Source: Poteriospumella lacustris (Eukaryota; Sar; Chrysophyceae; Chromulinales; Dinobryaceae). Taken from it: a stretch of 21,554 nt of DNA. The stretch spans positions 1 through 21,554 of the forward strand of contig SMOI01000378.1 in NCBI GenBank assembly GCA_008000375.1, written 5' to 3'. Numbering within the stretch: the first letter of the stretch is position 1; each line of letters starts with the position of its first letter. Shown in pieces: positions 7,201 through 19,200 of the stretch. The notes beneath the pieces are model-generated. The model was not told where the DNA came from, made no database searches, and saw only the letters and a list, made by a program, of their open reading frames with translations. Made by a program: the position numbers and the translations under genes.

Positions 7201-10200
7201 GGCGCATCAGATGCTCCAGCAGCCGGCGGAAGTCGGCGGCGACGAAGCCGTCGGCGACGCACGCGAGCAGCGCCACCAGCGGCTCGGTGACCAGCCACCG
7301 CTCGGCCACGAGCAGCGCGAGGAGAACCGCCCACGTGCCCAGCAGCTGCGACGACAGAACCTGCGCCAGGCGCAGCGACACCGTCGTCAACGCCGCGATG
7401 CCGCCAAGCCACAGCAGCAGCCCCGCGGCCGCCGCGAACTGCAGCCACCACTCGCCGCGCCGCGTGTCTCTGCCGGTCAGACTCTGCGCCAGCGGCCGCT
7501 GCAGCAGGCCGTGCACGAGCGGCGGCAGCGACACGGCCGGCAGCAGCGACGACGGCCGCAAGTGGCTCACGACCAGCCAGTGCTCGGGCCACAGCGTCGC
7601 GTTGGCGGCGGGGAACAGCTCCGCCAGGAACACGCGCAGCAGCTCCGCCTCGACGACCTGTTCGGCGCTGCCGCTGACGGCGCTGGGCGCGCCGCGGCCG
7701 CCGAGCGGTGCGTCCGGCGCGAACGAGGCGGACAGCAGCCCGCCGTCGAGGAGGTCGCTCGACGCCGCGCGCAGCTTGTGGCGCAGCGCCAACGCCTCGC
7801 AGTGGCTCAGGAGCGCGAGCGTCTTGCGCCGCAGACCGGCCAACGTGTGCAGCGCGCTCGGAGCCGCCTCGTGCTGCCGCTCGAGGCCGAGCCACGGGAA
7901 GAGCCGCGACCAGCGCTGGGCCTCGTACCAGCACTGCTGCGTCCGCAGGAGGCGATTTAGCCGCGCCGAATGGGTCGCTGTGTCGCGGTGGTGGATCTCG
8001 CGGTGGCGTCGCAGCAGCCGCAGCAGCCGCGTGAGCAGCGCGGCCTCCTCGCCGACGCTGCTGTGCTCGGCTTGCGTCTGCAGCTGCGCGAGGCGCACGC
8101 CGCGCAGCAGCAGGCCGGCGGTGCTCTGCGCCGCGCGGAACTCGTCGAAGTCGAGCGCCCCGCCGCCGCAGAGCGTCGGCGCGCTGTACTCGACGATCGG
8201 AGCGCCGCTCAGCGCAGCGGACTTCGCCGATGCGGAGGACCAGACGGAGCCGTCGAGGCGCACCGACCCCTGCGGCGTCTGCGGCGTCTGCGGCGCAGCG
8301 TCGCGGCGGCTGTCGCCGGTCTTCTGCTTCTGGAAGCGCTGCTTCTGGCGCAGCGCCTTGTGCCGCAGGTACAGCGCCCGACGGACGCGGCGCACCTGCA
8401 GTGCGGCGACGCAGTGCGCGAGCACGCTCGTGGCGTGGCCCACGCACATGTCCACCGCGCCCAGCGTCGCGGCCACCGCTAACGACGCGAGGAAGAGCAT
8501 CGCCACCGTCTGACGGCGCAGCACCTCCTCGTCGCTGCTCGCCGCGTGGCCGCCGGCCGCGTAGCTGGCGGTCAGCGACGCCGGCGTCGGAAAGAGCAGC
8601 GGGTCGCGCGCCACGCAGGAGAAGGACGGCGCGTCCCAGCTGCACCAGCGCAGCTCCGTCACCAGCGACGAGTGCGCGTCGGCGCAGGCCGCCTGCGTCT
8701 CGTGCGCAGCGCACGAGTCGACGCGGCCGTAGAGCAGCCGCAGCGCCACCAGCGAGCCGCACAGACACACCAGCAGCAGCGTCAGCGCGCGCAGCAGGCG
8801 CAGCGACAGCAGCGCGAAGCCCGCCGTCGCCACTTCGCCGTCTTCGCCGCTGACGTTCGCTCCGACAGACGCGCTCGCGGGCGCTGCAGCGACCGACGGC
8901 GCAGGCGACAGCGTCGGCAGCGGGTCCAGCCCCGCGTCGACCTCCTCGTCCAGCGGCGACGCCAACGCGATCGCGTAGCTGCCCTTCGCCTTCTTTGCCC
9001 CGCGGCGCTGCGAGGCGCCGTCCGCGTCGACGTCCAGCGACACGGTCGCCAGCGGACGGCTCGAGCAGCGCCGCGCCACCAGCGACAGTCGGTGCAGCGC
9101 GAGGCGCAGGAGGCTCAGGAGCGAGTGCGACGCGAACACGCGGCGCAGGAACCGCAGCGCCAGCGGCCCGGGGCGAAAGGCCGGCGGGCACAGGGCGTTG
9201 AGGAAGAACTCGATGCGCCGCACGCGCACGCCCACCAGGACGCCGTCCGCGTGCGCATAGGCCAGCGAGGCGTACGACGGCTCGTCGAGGTCGTCGGCGC
9301 CGCGGTCGTCGGCCGTGGGAACGACTTTGGCTGCGCTGCCGTGCGCCTTGTGGCTGGCGCCCGGCGCCTTCTTCGGCGTCGTCTTGGCGGACAGCGCGGC
9401 GCCTGGCTGCTGGCCGAGGACGGCGCGCTCCTTGTCGTCCAGCAGCTGCAGAGCCTCGCCGCTCAAGTCGAGAGCCGCGCCCGCCGGCGCGCGGCCCTTG
9501 CCGAGCGCCGCCGCGCGCTGCTCCTCCTCCAAGGCGCGCAGCATCTGACGCTCGCGCTGCCGCCGCGCCACCAGCGCGTCCGTCCAGCCCAGCAGCAGCA
9601 GCCCCGCGAGCGCCAGGATGGCGAGGGACTGCGCGACGGGGCCGGGCGCCGACAGCAGCTGCAGGTCGCCGAGCGGGTCGTCCGAGACGAAGCGCGTGGC
9701 GAGCGGGTCGCTGGACACCACCTCGCCCGCCATGTTCAGCACCTGGACGACGCGGCGCGTCGACAGCTCCAGCGTCAACTGCCCGTCGCTCTGCGTGTCA
9801 GCCAGCTGCAGTCGCCGCCGCGCAGTCGTCGATGTCGATGCGGTGGCATTCGCGGTCATCGTCAGCAGACAGCGGCACGTCGTGTTGCTCGCCGAGTAGC
9901 TCTGCAGCGTGCAGTTGCTGGCGGGCGCGTACGCGTCCGACGCGGCGTCGTAGCGCAGACACTGCGGCAGCGACCGGCGGCCGGGGCAGTCCACCTCGAA
10001 CGACCCCGTGCGCAGCGGCGGACACACCAGCGACACCAGGCGGCCGTCGGGGCAGGTCGCCGTGAGGTTGTACGAGGCGGCGCGTCGCCAGTCGCAGCGC
10101 AGCGTCAGTCGCGCCGGGGCGATGGCGACGTAGGCCACCGCTGCGCGGTTCTGCAGTGTCACCGCCAGGGCGAACTGTCGACTGGCTGCGCCGTCGCTGG

Positions 10201-13200
10201 TGGCCAGCCGCCGCGCCGCAGACGTCGACGCCGTCCCCAGCGTCCCCAGCAGCGACAGCTGCAGCGCCGTCACATTCGTCAGCGTCGCGACGGCTGCGCT
10301 GGACGCGACGAAGCTGTCGGCCAGCAGCGCCACCTGCAGCTCGTCGTCCGCGGACGACGCCGACGACGCGACCAGCGCCACGGCCACGCGGGTGGGCGCC
10401 ACCGCCAGGAACGACTCCGCCGGCGTCTGCGGCAGCGAAAACGTCGTCGAGACGACGCTGCGCAGAGCCAGCGAGCTGTTGCTGGCGGTGCTCGACGCGG
10501 CTGTCGCCAGGACGCCGCCGCTCACCGCGGCGACTTGCAGGCGGCGCGTGCCGCTCACCACGTCGAGGGGACTGTCGTTCAGAACGATCTGCGACCGACA
10601 GCCCTTCGTCAGCAGCCGCGTCTCCGCTTCCACAAGCGACTGCGCCAGCGACGAGTTGCCGCGCGCATCCGCCCGCTGCACGGCGCGAGACACGGCGCGA
10701 GACACGACCGCGATGCCCTGCGACACGCACAGGGCCGGCGTCGCGGCGGTCGCGACGAGAGCGTCGGCGGCGATGTCGGCGGCGGCCCGCTGCAGCGACG
10801 TCAGCAGCACCGCTGCGCAGTCGCGCAGAGCCGCCGAGGAGACGAAGGCGTCCTCCTCCAGCGCGGCGTGCACCGTGTTGCTCTGCGAGAGCAGCACCGC
10901 GGCGCCCTGCGCCTGCGACACGGCGGCCTGTTGCTCGGCCGCCACTCGCAGAGCGCTGCAGACGGCTTCTCGAAAGGCGACGACGCGGTCGCGCGTCTCG
11001 GCGGCTGTGCCGCAGTCGCTGCCGAAGAAGCCGCTGCTGCAGACGCACGACGCGCGACAGGTGGTGTCGGTGACGGAGCACGAGCTGCGCCGCTGGGAGG
11101 CGTCGGCCACGTCCAGCCACACGCACACGCCGCGCCCGGAGCAGCTCGCGGGGCACGTTTGGTTCGTCGTCGCGCAGCGCCCGAGCGAGCAGCGGCCCGA
11201 GAAGCAAGTGCTGTTCGAGGCGCACGACTCGCCGACGCCGCGCAGGGAGCCCGACAGCTGGCACGGCAGATTCGACGGCCCATCGACGCCGACGTAGCCC
11301 GCGAGGCAGGATCCACACGTGCGCGCTACGCTGCCGCACGGCTCACGGTTCAGAGACGAGCAGCTTGTGGACAGCGCGGAGCAGTCCGACGAGGCCGCGC
11401 CGACCGACTGCAGCCCGACGAGGAGCGCCTGCTGGATCGCCGTCGGACTGCCCAGCACCACCGCCGAGGACAACATGCTCGACGCCTGCGTCACTGCGAA
11501 CGTCGACGAGCGAAAGGGGTTCACCGTCACGTCGAACGACGCGTTCGCCGCGCTGAGCAGCTGGTCGAAGACGCGCACGACGCAGGTGACGACGTTGCCC
11601 TCCGCCGAGCGGCCCGGTCCGAGGCTGGTCGCCGCCAGCACCGCAGACGGCTCCATTTCGCGCAACGCGACCACGTCCGCCAGTGAGGCGCCGCTGAAGG
11701 GTCGGTAGACGAAGGCGAAGCGCAGAGGAAAGTCGTCCGCGGAGGTGTCCGACCACTGCGTCGCGGTGAGGGCGAACGACGTGGAGCCCGCCGTGCCGGC
11801 CGTCGGCGACACCGTCAGCGCGCCGCCGTACGGAGGGGCGTTCATCTCCAGCGAAAACGTCGCCGTCGCGCTGCTGCCTCCGCTGAGCGGACTGGCCGTC
11901 AGCGTGAACGCGTATGAGGCGCCGGCCTGCAGCGTGAACGGCGCAAACGTGAGAGGGAACTTCGTGGCGCCAGCGCCGACGATCGCCTGCACAGGCGAGG
12001 ACGCCGCGCTGCCGAGCACCGCGATGCGGTCGGACGTCCACGTGAGCAGCGTGTCGGTGGCATTTTTGCAGTCGACGGTGGCGGTGACGGACACGCGGTC
12101 GGTGGGGTTGACGCGCAGCGGCGGCGTGCTGAGGCGGATCCACACGGGCATCTGACTCTGGCGCCGCACGGTCACCGTCACTGACGCGACAGAGGCGCCC
12201 ACGACGTCGCTGTCCGCACGCGAAGGATTCGACACCGCAACGGAGAAGCGGTAGATTCCCTCGGAGAGCCGCTGGGCCGGAACCCGCAGGAACTGCGGCT
12301 CGTCGGCGCTTTCAGCGCTGTCGAGACAGGAGCTTCCGAAATCGCCCGCTGAGAGGACGGTGCACGACCACACGAAGCTCAGCGCCGCGTCGGGGTAGTC
12401 AAGGTCCTGCGACGCCGTCGCGTTCAGCAGATACGACGACGACGCCGACAAATCAAACGCGACGGGTCCGGCGATGCGCGCGAGCAAACCCTTCGCAGCG
12501 AAGCTCAGCGTCGCGAATGCCCACGCCCGCCGCACGACTTGGCTTCCAGTGAAGCGCGCCTGGACGAGGACGGAGAGCTGATGCGTGTTCGACGGCAGAA
12601 ACGAGTACGGCGGCGTGACGAACTGGCGGGGATCCGCCGCCTGCGACAGAGAGGTGGACAGCAGCCGCGAGCCCGAGAAGACGCTCCACACATACGAATA
12701 CGTGACGTTGCTGAAGGCGCCCCCGCACAGCGAGTACGACGGCTCTGCGGTGAGGAAGACCTGCTCCGCGCTGGAATACTGTTTCTGCACGCCGAGAACG
12801 GACAGACGCAGCACCGGCTGCTGCGACGTGGTCACCGCCACCGTCGCCTGGGCGGCGTCCGACGCGCCGAAGAGGTTCGACACCAGCAGCCGCAGGGTGT
12901 ACGTCCTTCCGGGCACCAGGTAGTCCGCGGGCACTTTGAGCGGAAGGGCCGGGGACCGGAAGTTGGCCGTCAAATACGACTGCAGCAGCGACACGTTCTG
13001 CGCGGAGGCGTCCGAGGCCGCCACGACCAGAGAAAAGCTCGCCCATGGCCGGGCCCCCGCGCCGCCTGTTTGAGATCCGTCGAGCCACAGGGCCTCGCAC
13101 GCGGTGATTGTGCTCGGTGCAATCAACGACGCAACAGGTCGGACGGGCGAGACGGGGGCGGCGACTGCCACCGCCGTCCGGGCGGAGAACGCGTACGAAG

Positions 13201-16200
13201 CGCACGTGGTCCCGCTGACGCACTCGGCCTGCAAGACTCCGCTTCGGAGCACCACGCTGCTCCCCACAACCGGATAAGGCGCCGTCTGCGACAGCGTAGC
13301 GACCGGCAAAGTGGCGATCAGGACGGTGCTGTTCTGCCAGAAGCAGGTGGACCGCGACGCAGTGGTGAAGTCGAACAGCAGCGAACAGTTAAAGCCGGCG
13401 AGCGTCGGCGCCTGACTGGTGGCGCTGCCGAATGACAGGACCAACTGCGTCCCGTCGCTATTGAAAGCCGCGGCAACAAAAGACGGTGCGGGCGGATTGG
13501 CGCGAACGTTTCTCACGGAAATCGTCATGTTCGCGGGGGAGAAGTAGTCGCTCTGCCGCAGAGCGTTGGCGACAGCGGCCACCACGAAACACCCCGGCGA
13601 CGCTGAGCGCAGCACGAAGGACAGGACCAACGACGAAGCGTTCGACGTGACGACAAAGGCAGACGGCACGGTCACCACGTCCGCCGTGCTGCTGGGCAAC
13701 GCGCCCGATGAGCAGACTGCGCCGTAGACTTTCAGCGCCACTTGCGTCGATCGCGACGGCGCCGAATCCAACGAAAACTGAAACGTCGTCTCTGTGCGGC
13801 TCGAGGCTGCGCTGCTTAGAAACTGAACGACGCTTCCGGGGTTGCTGCTGACGACGATGCGGCGACAGCAGAGGGTGGTCGCGTTGGCGCTGCCGCTCTG
13901 CGTCGCCACAGCTAAAGGCATCGCGTGATTGGACAGGTCCTCGCTGAAGCAGAGGATGCGGTGGCGCGTGTCGGGGGCCAATCCGGTTACCGTCAGCGAA
14001 AACACGCCGCCTTGCTGCACGGTCAGCTTTTGGCCAGTGCTACGCACCGCCGCAGTTGACAGCGCCACAGCCGTCGGAAACGCTGCGCAGTAAACATTTC
14101 CGGCGGCGGAGATGTTGAACGAGACTGTTATCGAGGTGCGCGAGGTATTGCTGACCGAAAACGTCCAGAACGACGGGTACAGCGGCTCGATGCTGTACTC
14201 CTGTCGGAGGAAGCCATAGCCGATCCCATAGCGCTGGCAAGACGAACACGGGTTGATGACGAACGACGAGCCGGGGCACGCGTCCGTTTCGACACAGGTC
14301 TTTCTGCAGTTCACGCAGAACACAGGTTGCTGATTGCAAGTGAACGCTCGCCAGGTGTAGCCCGCGCAGTACTCGCTGTACGACCCTCCGCTCAAAAGCG
14401 CCTTGCGGATGCCACTCACGACCAGCGAATGTCGACACGTGACGCTGAGGGTCTTGTTGCCCTTCGTGGCGACGTCGTATCGGTAGAAGTTCACCGACAG
14501 GCCGGAATACACCACGCCCTCTTGGGGCACGGTCAGCTGCGAGACGAGGAAGGCGTTCCAGTCTGGGCAGAACCCGTCGGTGTAGATTCCTTTGTAGTTC
14601 ATCGAACCGAAGGCGACGTAAACCGACGAATTGAACGCCGTCCCCTTCAGCGCATTGTACTGAGCGAACTCCTTGGAGAGCCGATAGTTGAAGTCGGCGG
14701 TCGGAGCGCTGGTTGGGAAGTTGCTCTGCGGGTGGTCAAACAGTCAAACACGTGGAAGTGGACGGCGGCGGAGACGAAGGCAGACGTACCGGTGGATTGG
14801 TCACCCCGTCCAACGTTGGCTGGCTCGTTGCAGGCTGCAGCGTTGGGCGCGACGTTGGACTGGAGGTGGGCTTGGAAGTGGATGGGCGGCTGGTCGGTTG
14901 CCCAGAAGGCACAGAGGTCGGCTGTCTGCTTGGCTGCGACGATGGCTGCATCGTCGGTAGTCTTGAGGGCTGTCCTGAGGGCTGCCGCGAAGGCTGCGCC
15001 GTTGGCTGCGTACTTGGCTGAGCACTTGGTTGACATGATGGCCTCATGCTCGGCTGAGAAGAAGGCTGCGAGGTCGGATTCGTGGGCAGCGACGTCGGCT
15101 GGCCTGAAGGAGTGGAGGACGGCTGAGACGTGGGCTGCCTTGAAGGTTGACGCGACGGTTGGCTCGATGGCTGCATTGTCGGTAGCCTTGAGGGCTGCAT
15201 GGTCGGACGACCGGTCGGTTGCGACGATGGTTGTGACGTTGGCTGCGTCGAAGGCTGGTCACTTGGCTGACCAGACGGCCGTGATGACGGTTGGCCTGAA
15301 GGCTGCCGAGAGGGCTGCAGCGTCGGCTGAAGCGACGGCTGAACAGAAGGCTGACCAGATGGTTGCGCTGTCGGTTGATTGGACGGGATATCAGTCGGCT
15401 GCGCGCTCGGTTGTCCAGACGGCTGCACAGACGGCTGCACGGACGGTTGCCCAGAAGGCTGCGATGTTGGCTGCATCGTCGGCTGTATCGTCGGTTGTGT
15501 CGTCGGCTGTGACGACGGAACTCCCGTCGGCTGAGTCGACGGTTGACAACTGGGCTGCACACTTGGCTGTGTCGTCGGCTGCACGCTTGGCTGCGTGCTG
15601 GGCTGACTGCTGGGCTGACTGCTGGGCTGACGCGTTGGTTGCGAACTTGGCTGCTGAGACGGCTGGCGAGAAGGCTGTGAAGAAGGGCGCGATGAAGGCT
15701 GTCCGGACGGGACTCCGCTTGGCTGTTGACTGGGCTGGGACGAGGGAATAGCACTGGGTTGACCCGATGGTTGTGCGCTGGGCTGGACAGAGGGCTGTGT
15801 CGTAGGTTGTGCTGAAGGTTGCCGTGACGGCTGCGATGAAGGCTGTGACGACGGAATTGAAGACGGTTGAGCACTCGGTTGTCCCGACGGAATCGAAGAC
15901 GGTTGTGACGAAGGCTGCGAACTGGGTTGCGCTGATGGCTGAGCGGATGGCTGAGCGGATGGCTGTGAGGATGGCTGTGAGGATGGCTGTGACGTTGGTA
16001 CGCCCGAAGGTTGAGAGGACGGTTGACCTGAAGGTTGGCGAGTCGGCGAGCCACTGGGCTGTGCGCTCGGCTGGGAACTTGGCTGTGAGCTAGGCTGGGA
16101 TGTGGGTTCACAACTCGGCTGCGATGAGGGTTGAGACGACGGAGACGAACTTGGCTGGCCGGATGGCTGACAAGACGGCTGCTGCGAGGGTTGCGCTGAA

Positions 16201-19200
16201 GGATGAATCGATGGTTGTCCTGTCGGCTGACGTGACGGCTGTGCTGAGGGAGACGATGTCGGCTGACCAGTCGGCTGCTCGCTTGGTTGGCGAGACGGCT
16301 GGCCAGATGGTTGCGTTGTTGGCTGGCTTGAAGGCTGGCTTGAAGGCTGGCTTGAAGGGACACCACTGGGCTGCACTGTTGGTTGCGATGTCGGCTGCCT
16401 GCTGGGCAGGGAAGAAGGCTGGGAGGACGGCTGGACAGACGGCTGAGACGAAGGTTGAGAGGAAGGCTGCCCAGTGGGGGCCCGTGAGGGCTGAGAGCTT
16501 GGCTGATCGGAGGGTTGTCGCGATGGCTGCGCTGTCGGAACTGCCGATGGCTGCGCCGACGGTTGTCCAGATGGTTGCCCGGTTGGCTGCAATGATGGTT
16601 GACGAGACGGCTGCGCAGATGGAATCGCAGATGGCTGAGATGTTGGCACTCCGCTCGGCTGGCAGGTTGGCTGTCGAGACGGTTGAGAAGAAGGCTGCGA
16701 GGATGGCTGCGAGGATGGAATCGACGAAGGCTGAGCGGATGGCTGCGACGAAGGCTGGCCCGAAGGTTGCCCGCTTGGCGACTGCGTTGGCTGTCGAGAT
16801 GGTTGAGCGGTTGGGAAAGCGGACGGCTGAGAGGTTGGCTGCGAGGACGGTTGCGATGTCGGCTGCATAGATGGCTCGCTTGAGGGCTGCGAGGAAGGTT
16901 GCGCTGAGGGCTGGCTCGATGGTCGCGATGACGGCTGGTTGGTCGGCTGGCCAGTGGGCTGACCTGACGGTTGTGACGAGGGAACTGTTGTTGGTTGTCG
17001 AGAAGGCTGCGCGGAAGGTCGATTTGTGGGCTGTGAACTTGGCTGCGCCGACGGTTGTGAAGAAGGTTGCACCGTAGGCTGGCCGCTCGGGGTGGCCGAA
17101 GGCTGATTTGTTGGCTGCATAGTCGGCTGATTTGTTGGCTGCGCAGACGGCTGCAATGACGGCTGGCCCGATGGCTGACGTGTTGGCGCCGTGGACGGCT
17201 GCATCGTCGGCTGCGACGAAGGTTGAGTGGACGGCTGGTTAGTAGGCTGACGAGTCGGCTGACCGGTTGGTTGCAACGACGGTTGTGACGACGGTTGGGT
17301 CGACGGTTGGCGAGACGGTTGACTGGAAGGGCTTGCGGTTGGTTGCGATGACGGTTGCCCTGATGGGAACGATGTTGGTTGAACACTTGGTTGTCCCGAC
17401 GGCTGTGTCGTCGGCTGAACACTTGGGCGGCCTGATGGTTGAGCAGTGGGTTGATTGGTGGGTTGTCTGCTCGGTTGGCCAGTGGGTTGGCGAGTTGGCT
17501 GTCTGCTGGGCTGGCTGGTAGGCTGACGAGTTGGTTGGCGGGTCGGTTGACGAGTTGGCTGTCTGCTAGGCTGGCTACTGGGCTGACGTGTCGGCTGGCA
17601 AGTTGGTTCAGATGATGGTTGCGATGACGGTTGACCCGAAGGGACGCCGACAGGCTGACCAGACGGCTGTGCTGACGGCTGAGTACTGGGCTGACAAGAA
17701 GGGGCCGAAGAAGGTTGGCTTGAAGGCCTCCTTGACGGTTGACCGGTTGGCTGCCTCGTGGGCTGCCTCGATGGTTGTGACGTCGGCTGTCGTGTCGGCT
17801 GCCGAGTTGGTTGAGCAGTTGGCTGTCGCGTTGGTTGGCGAGACGGCTGGGAAGTGGGTTGTCGAGTTGGCTGGCGGGAAGGTTGCGACGTTGGTTGTCG
17901 CGTTGGCTGTCCCGTCGGCTCACTTGTTGGCTGACGAGTTGGCTGCGACGACGGAATCGTCGTAGGTTGCGAGGATGGTCGAGACGTTGGTTGCACAGAC
18001 GGCTGAACGGTCGGGAACGATGTCGGCTGCGATGATGGCTGCCTAGATGGCTGGGCCGTAGGCTGCCTGGACGGTTGTCGAGTCGGCTGCGACGTTGGCT
18101 GCCGCGTCGGCTGTCGCGTCGGTTGAGATGTCGGCTGTCGCGTCGGTTGTCTCGTCGGCTGCGATGTCGGTTGGCGAGTTGGCTGGCGGGAAGGTTGCGA
18201 CGTTGGTTGTCGCGTTGGCTGTCCCGTCGGCTCACTTGTTGGCTGACGAGTTGGCTGCGACGACGGAATCGTCGTAGGTTGCGAGGATGGTCGAGACGTT
18301 GGTTGCACAGACGGCTGAACGGTCGGGAACGATGTCGGCTGCGATGATGGCTGCCTAGATGGCTGGGCCGTAGGCTGCCTGGACGGTTGTCGAGTCGGCT
18401 GCGACGTTGGCTGCCGCGTCGGCTGTCGCGTCGGTTGAGATGTCGGCTGTCGCGTCGGTTGTCTCGTCGGCTGCGATGTCGGTTGGCGAGTTGGCTGGCG
18501 GGAAGGTTGCGACGTTGGTTGTCGCGTTGGCTGTCCCGTCGGCTCACTTGTTGGCTGACGAGTTGGCTGCGACGATGGAAACAAGGTTGGTTGGGTCGAA
18601 GGCTGCGAGGAAGGCTGCACAGACGGCTGAACGGTCGGGAACGATGTCGGCTGCGATGATGGCTGCCTCGATGGCTGGGCCGTAGGCTGCCTGGACGGTT
18701 GTCGAGTCGGTTGCGACGTTGGCTGCCGCGTCGGCTGTCGCGTCGGTTGAGATGTCGGCTGTCGCGTAGGTTGTCTCGTCGGCTGCGATGTCGGTTGGCG
18801 AGTTGGCTGGCGGGAAGGTTGCGACGTTGGTTGTCGCGTTGGCTGTCCCGTCGGTTCCATTGTGGGTTGTGATGAAGGCTGGCCCGAGGGAGATCTTGAA
18901 GGTTGCGAGCTCGGTTGATACGTTGGCTGTGATGAGGGCTGCGTTGTCGGTCGGCAGGTTGGCTGTTGCGATGGCTGTCGCGAGGGCTGTGCTGTCGGTT
19001 GTCGCGTTGGCTGTCGCGATGGTTGCGATGTTGGTTGCCTACTTGGTTGTCGCGTCGGTTGAGACGTCGGCTGTCGCGTGGGCTGCCTCGACGGTTGGGC
19101 TGTAGGCTGTCGTGTTGGCTGCCTCGATGGCTGCGATGTCGGTTGGCGACTGGGTTGGCCGGAAGGCTCACATGAAGGTTGAACTGTTGGTTGCGAAGTG

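Noticed and set aside
4103-7960. Plus-strand open frame of 1,285 codons opposite the receptor tail and membrane region
   Set aside because: Arg/Gln/Ala low-complexity translation without domains. The opposite strand has membrane spans and a continuous 3.4-kilocodon frame. Stop-free antisense reading is expected at this GC content.
14726-14751. Shorter 26-nt intron starting at GTGTTT
   Set aside because: It does not restore the reading frame and is shorter than usual spliceosomal introns.
14603-14790. Two separate genes: a secreted repeat protein and a receptor starting at the ATG at 14602
   Set aside because: The receptor frame stays open and protein-like for 41 codons upstream of that ATG, up to a good acceptor, and a matching phase-0 donor exists. 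A single spliced gene explains all of this.
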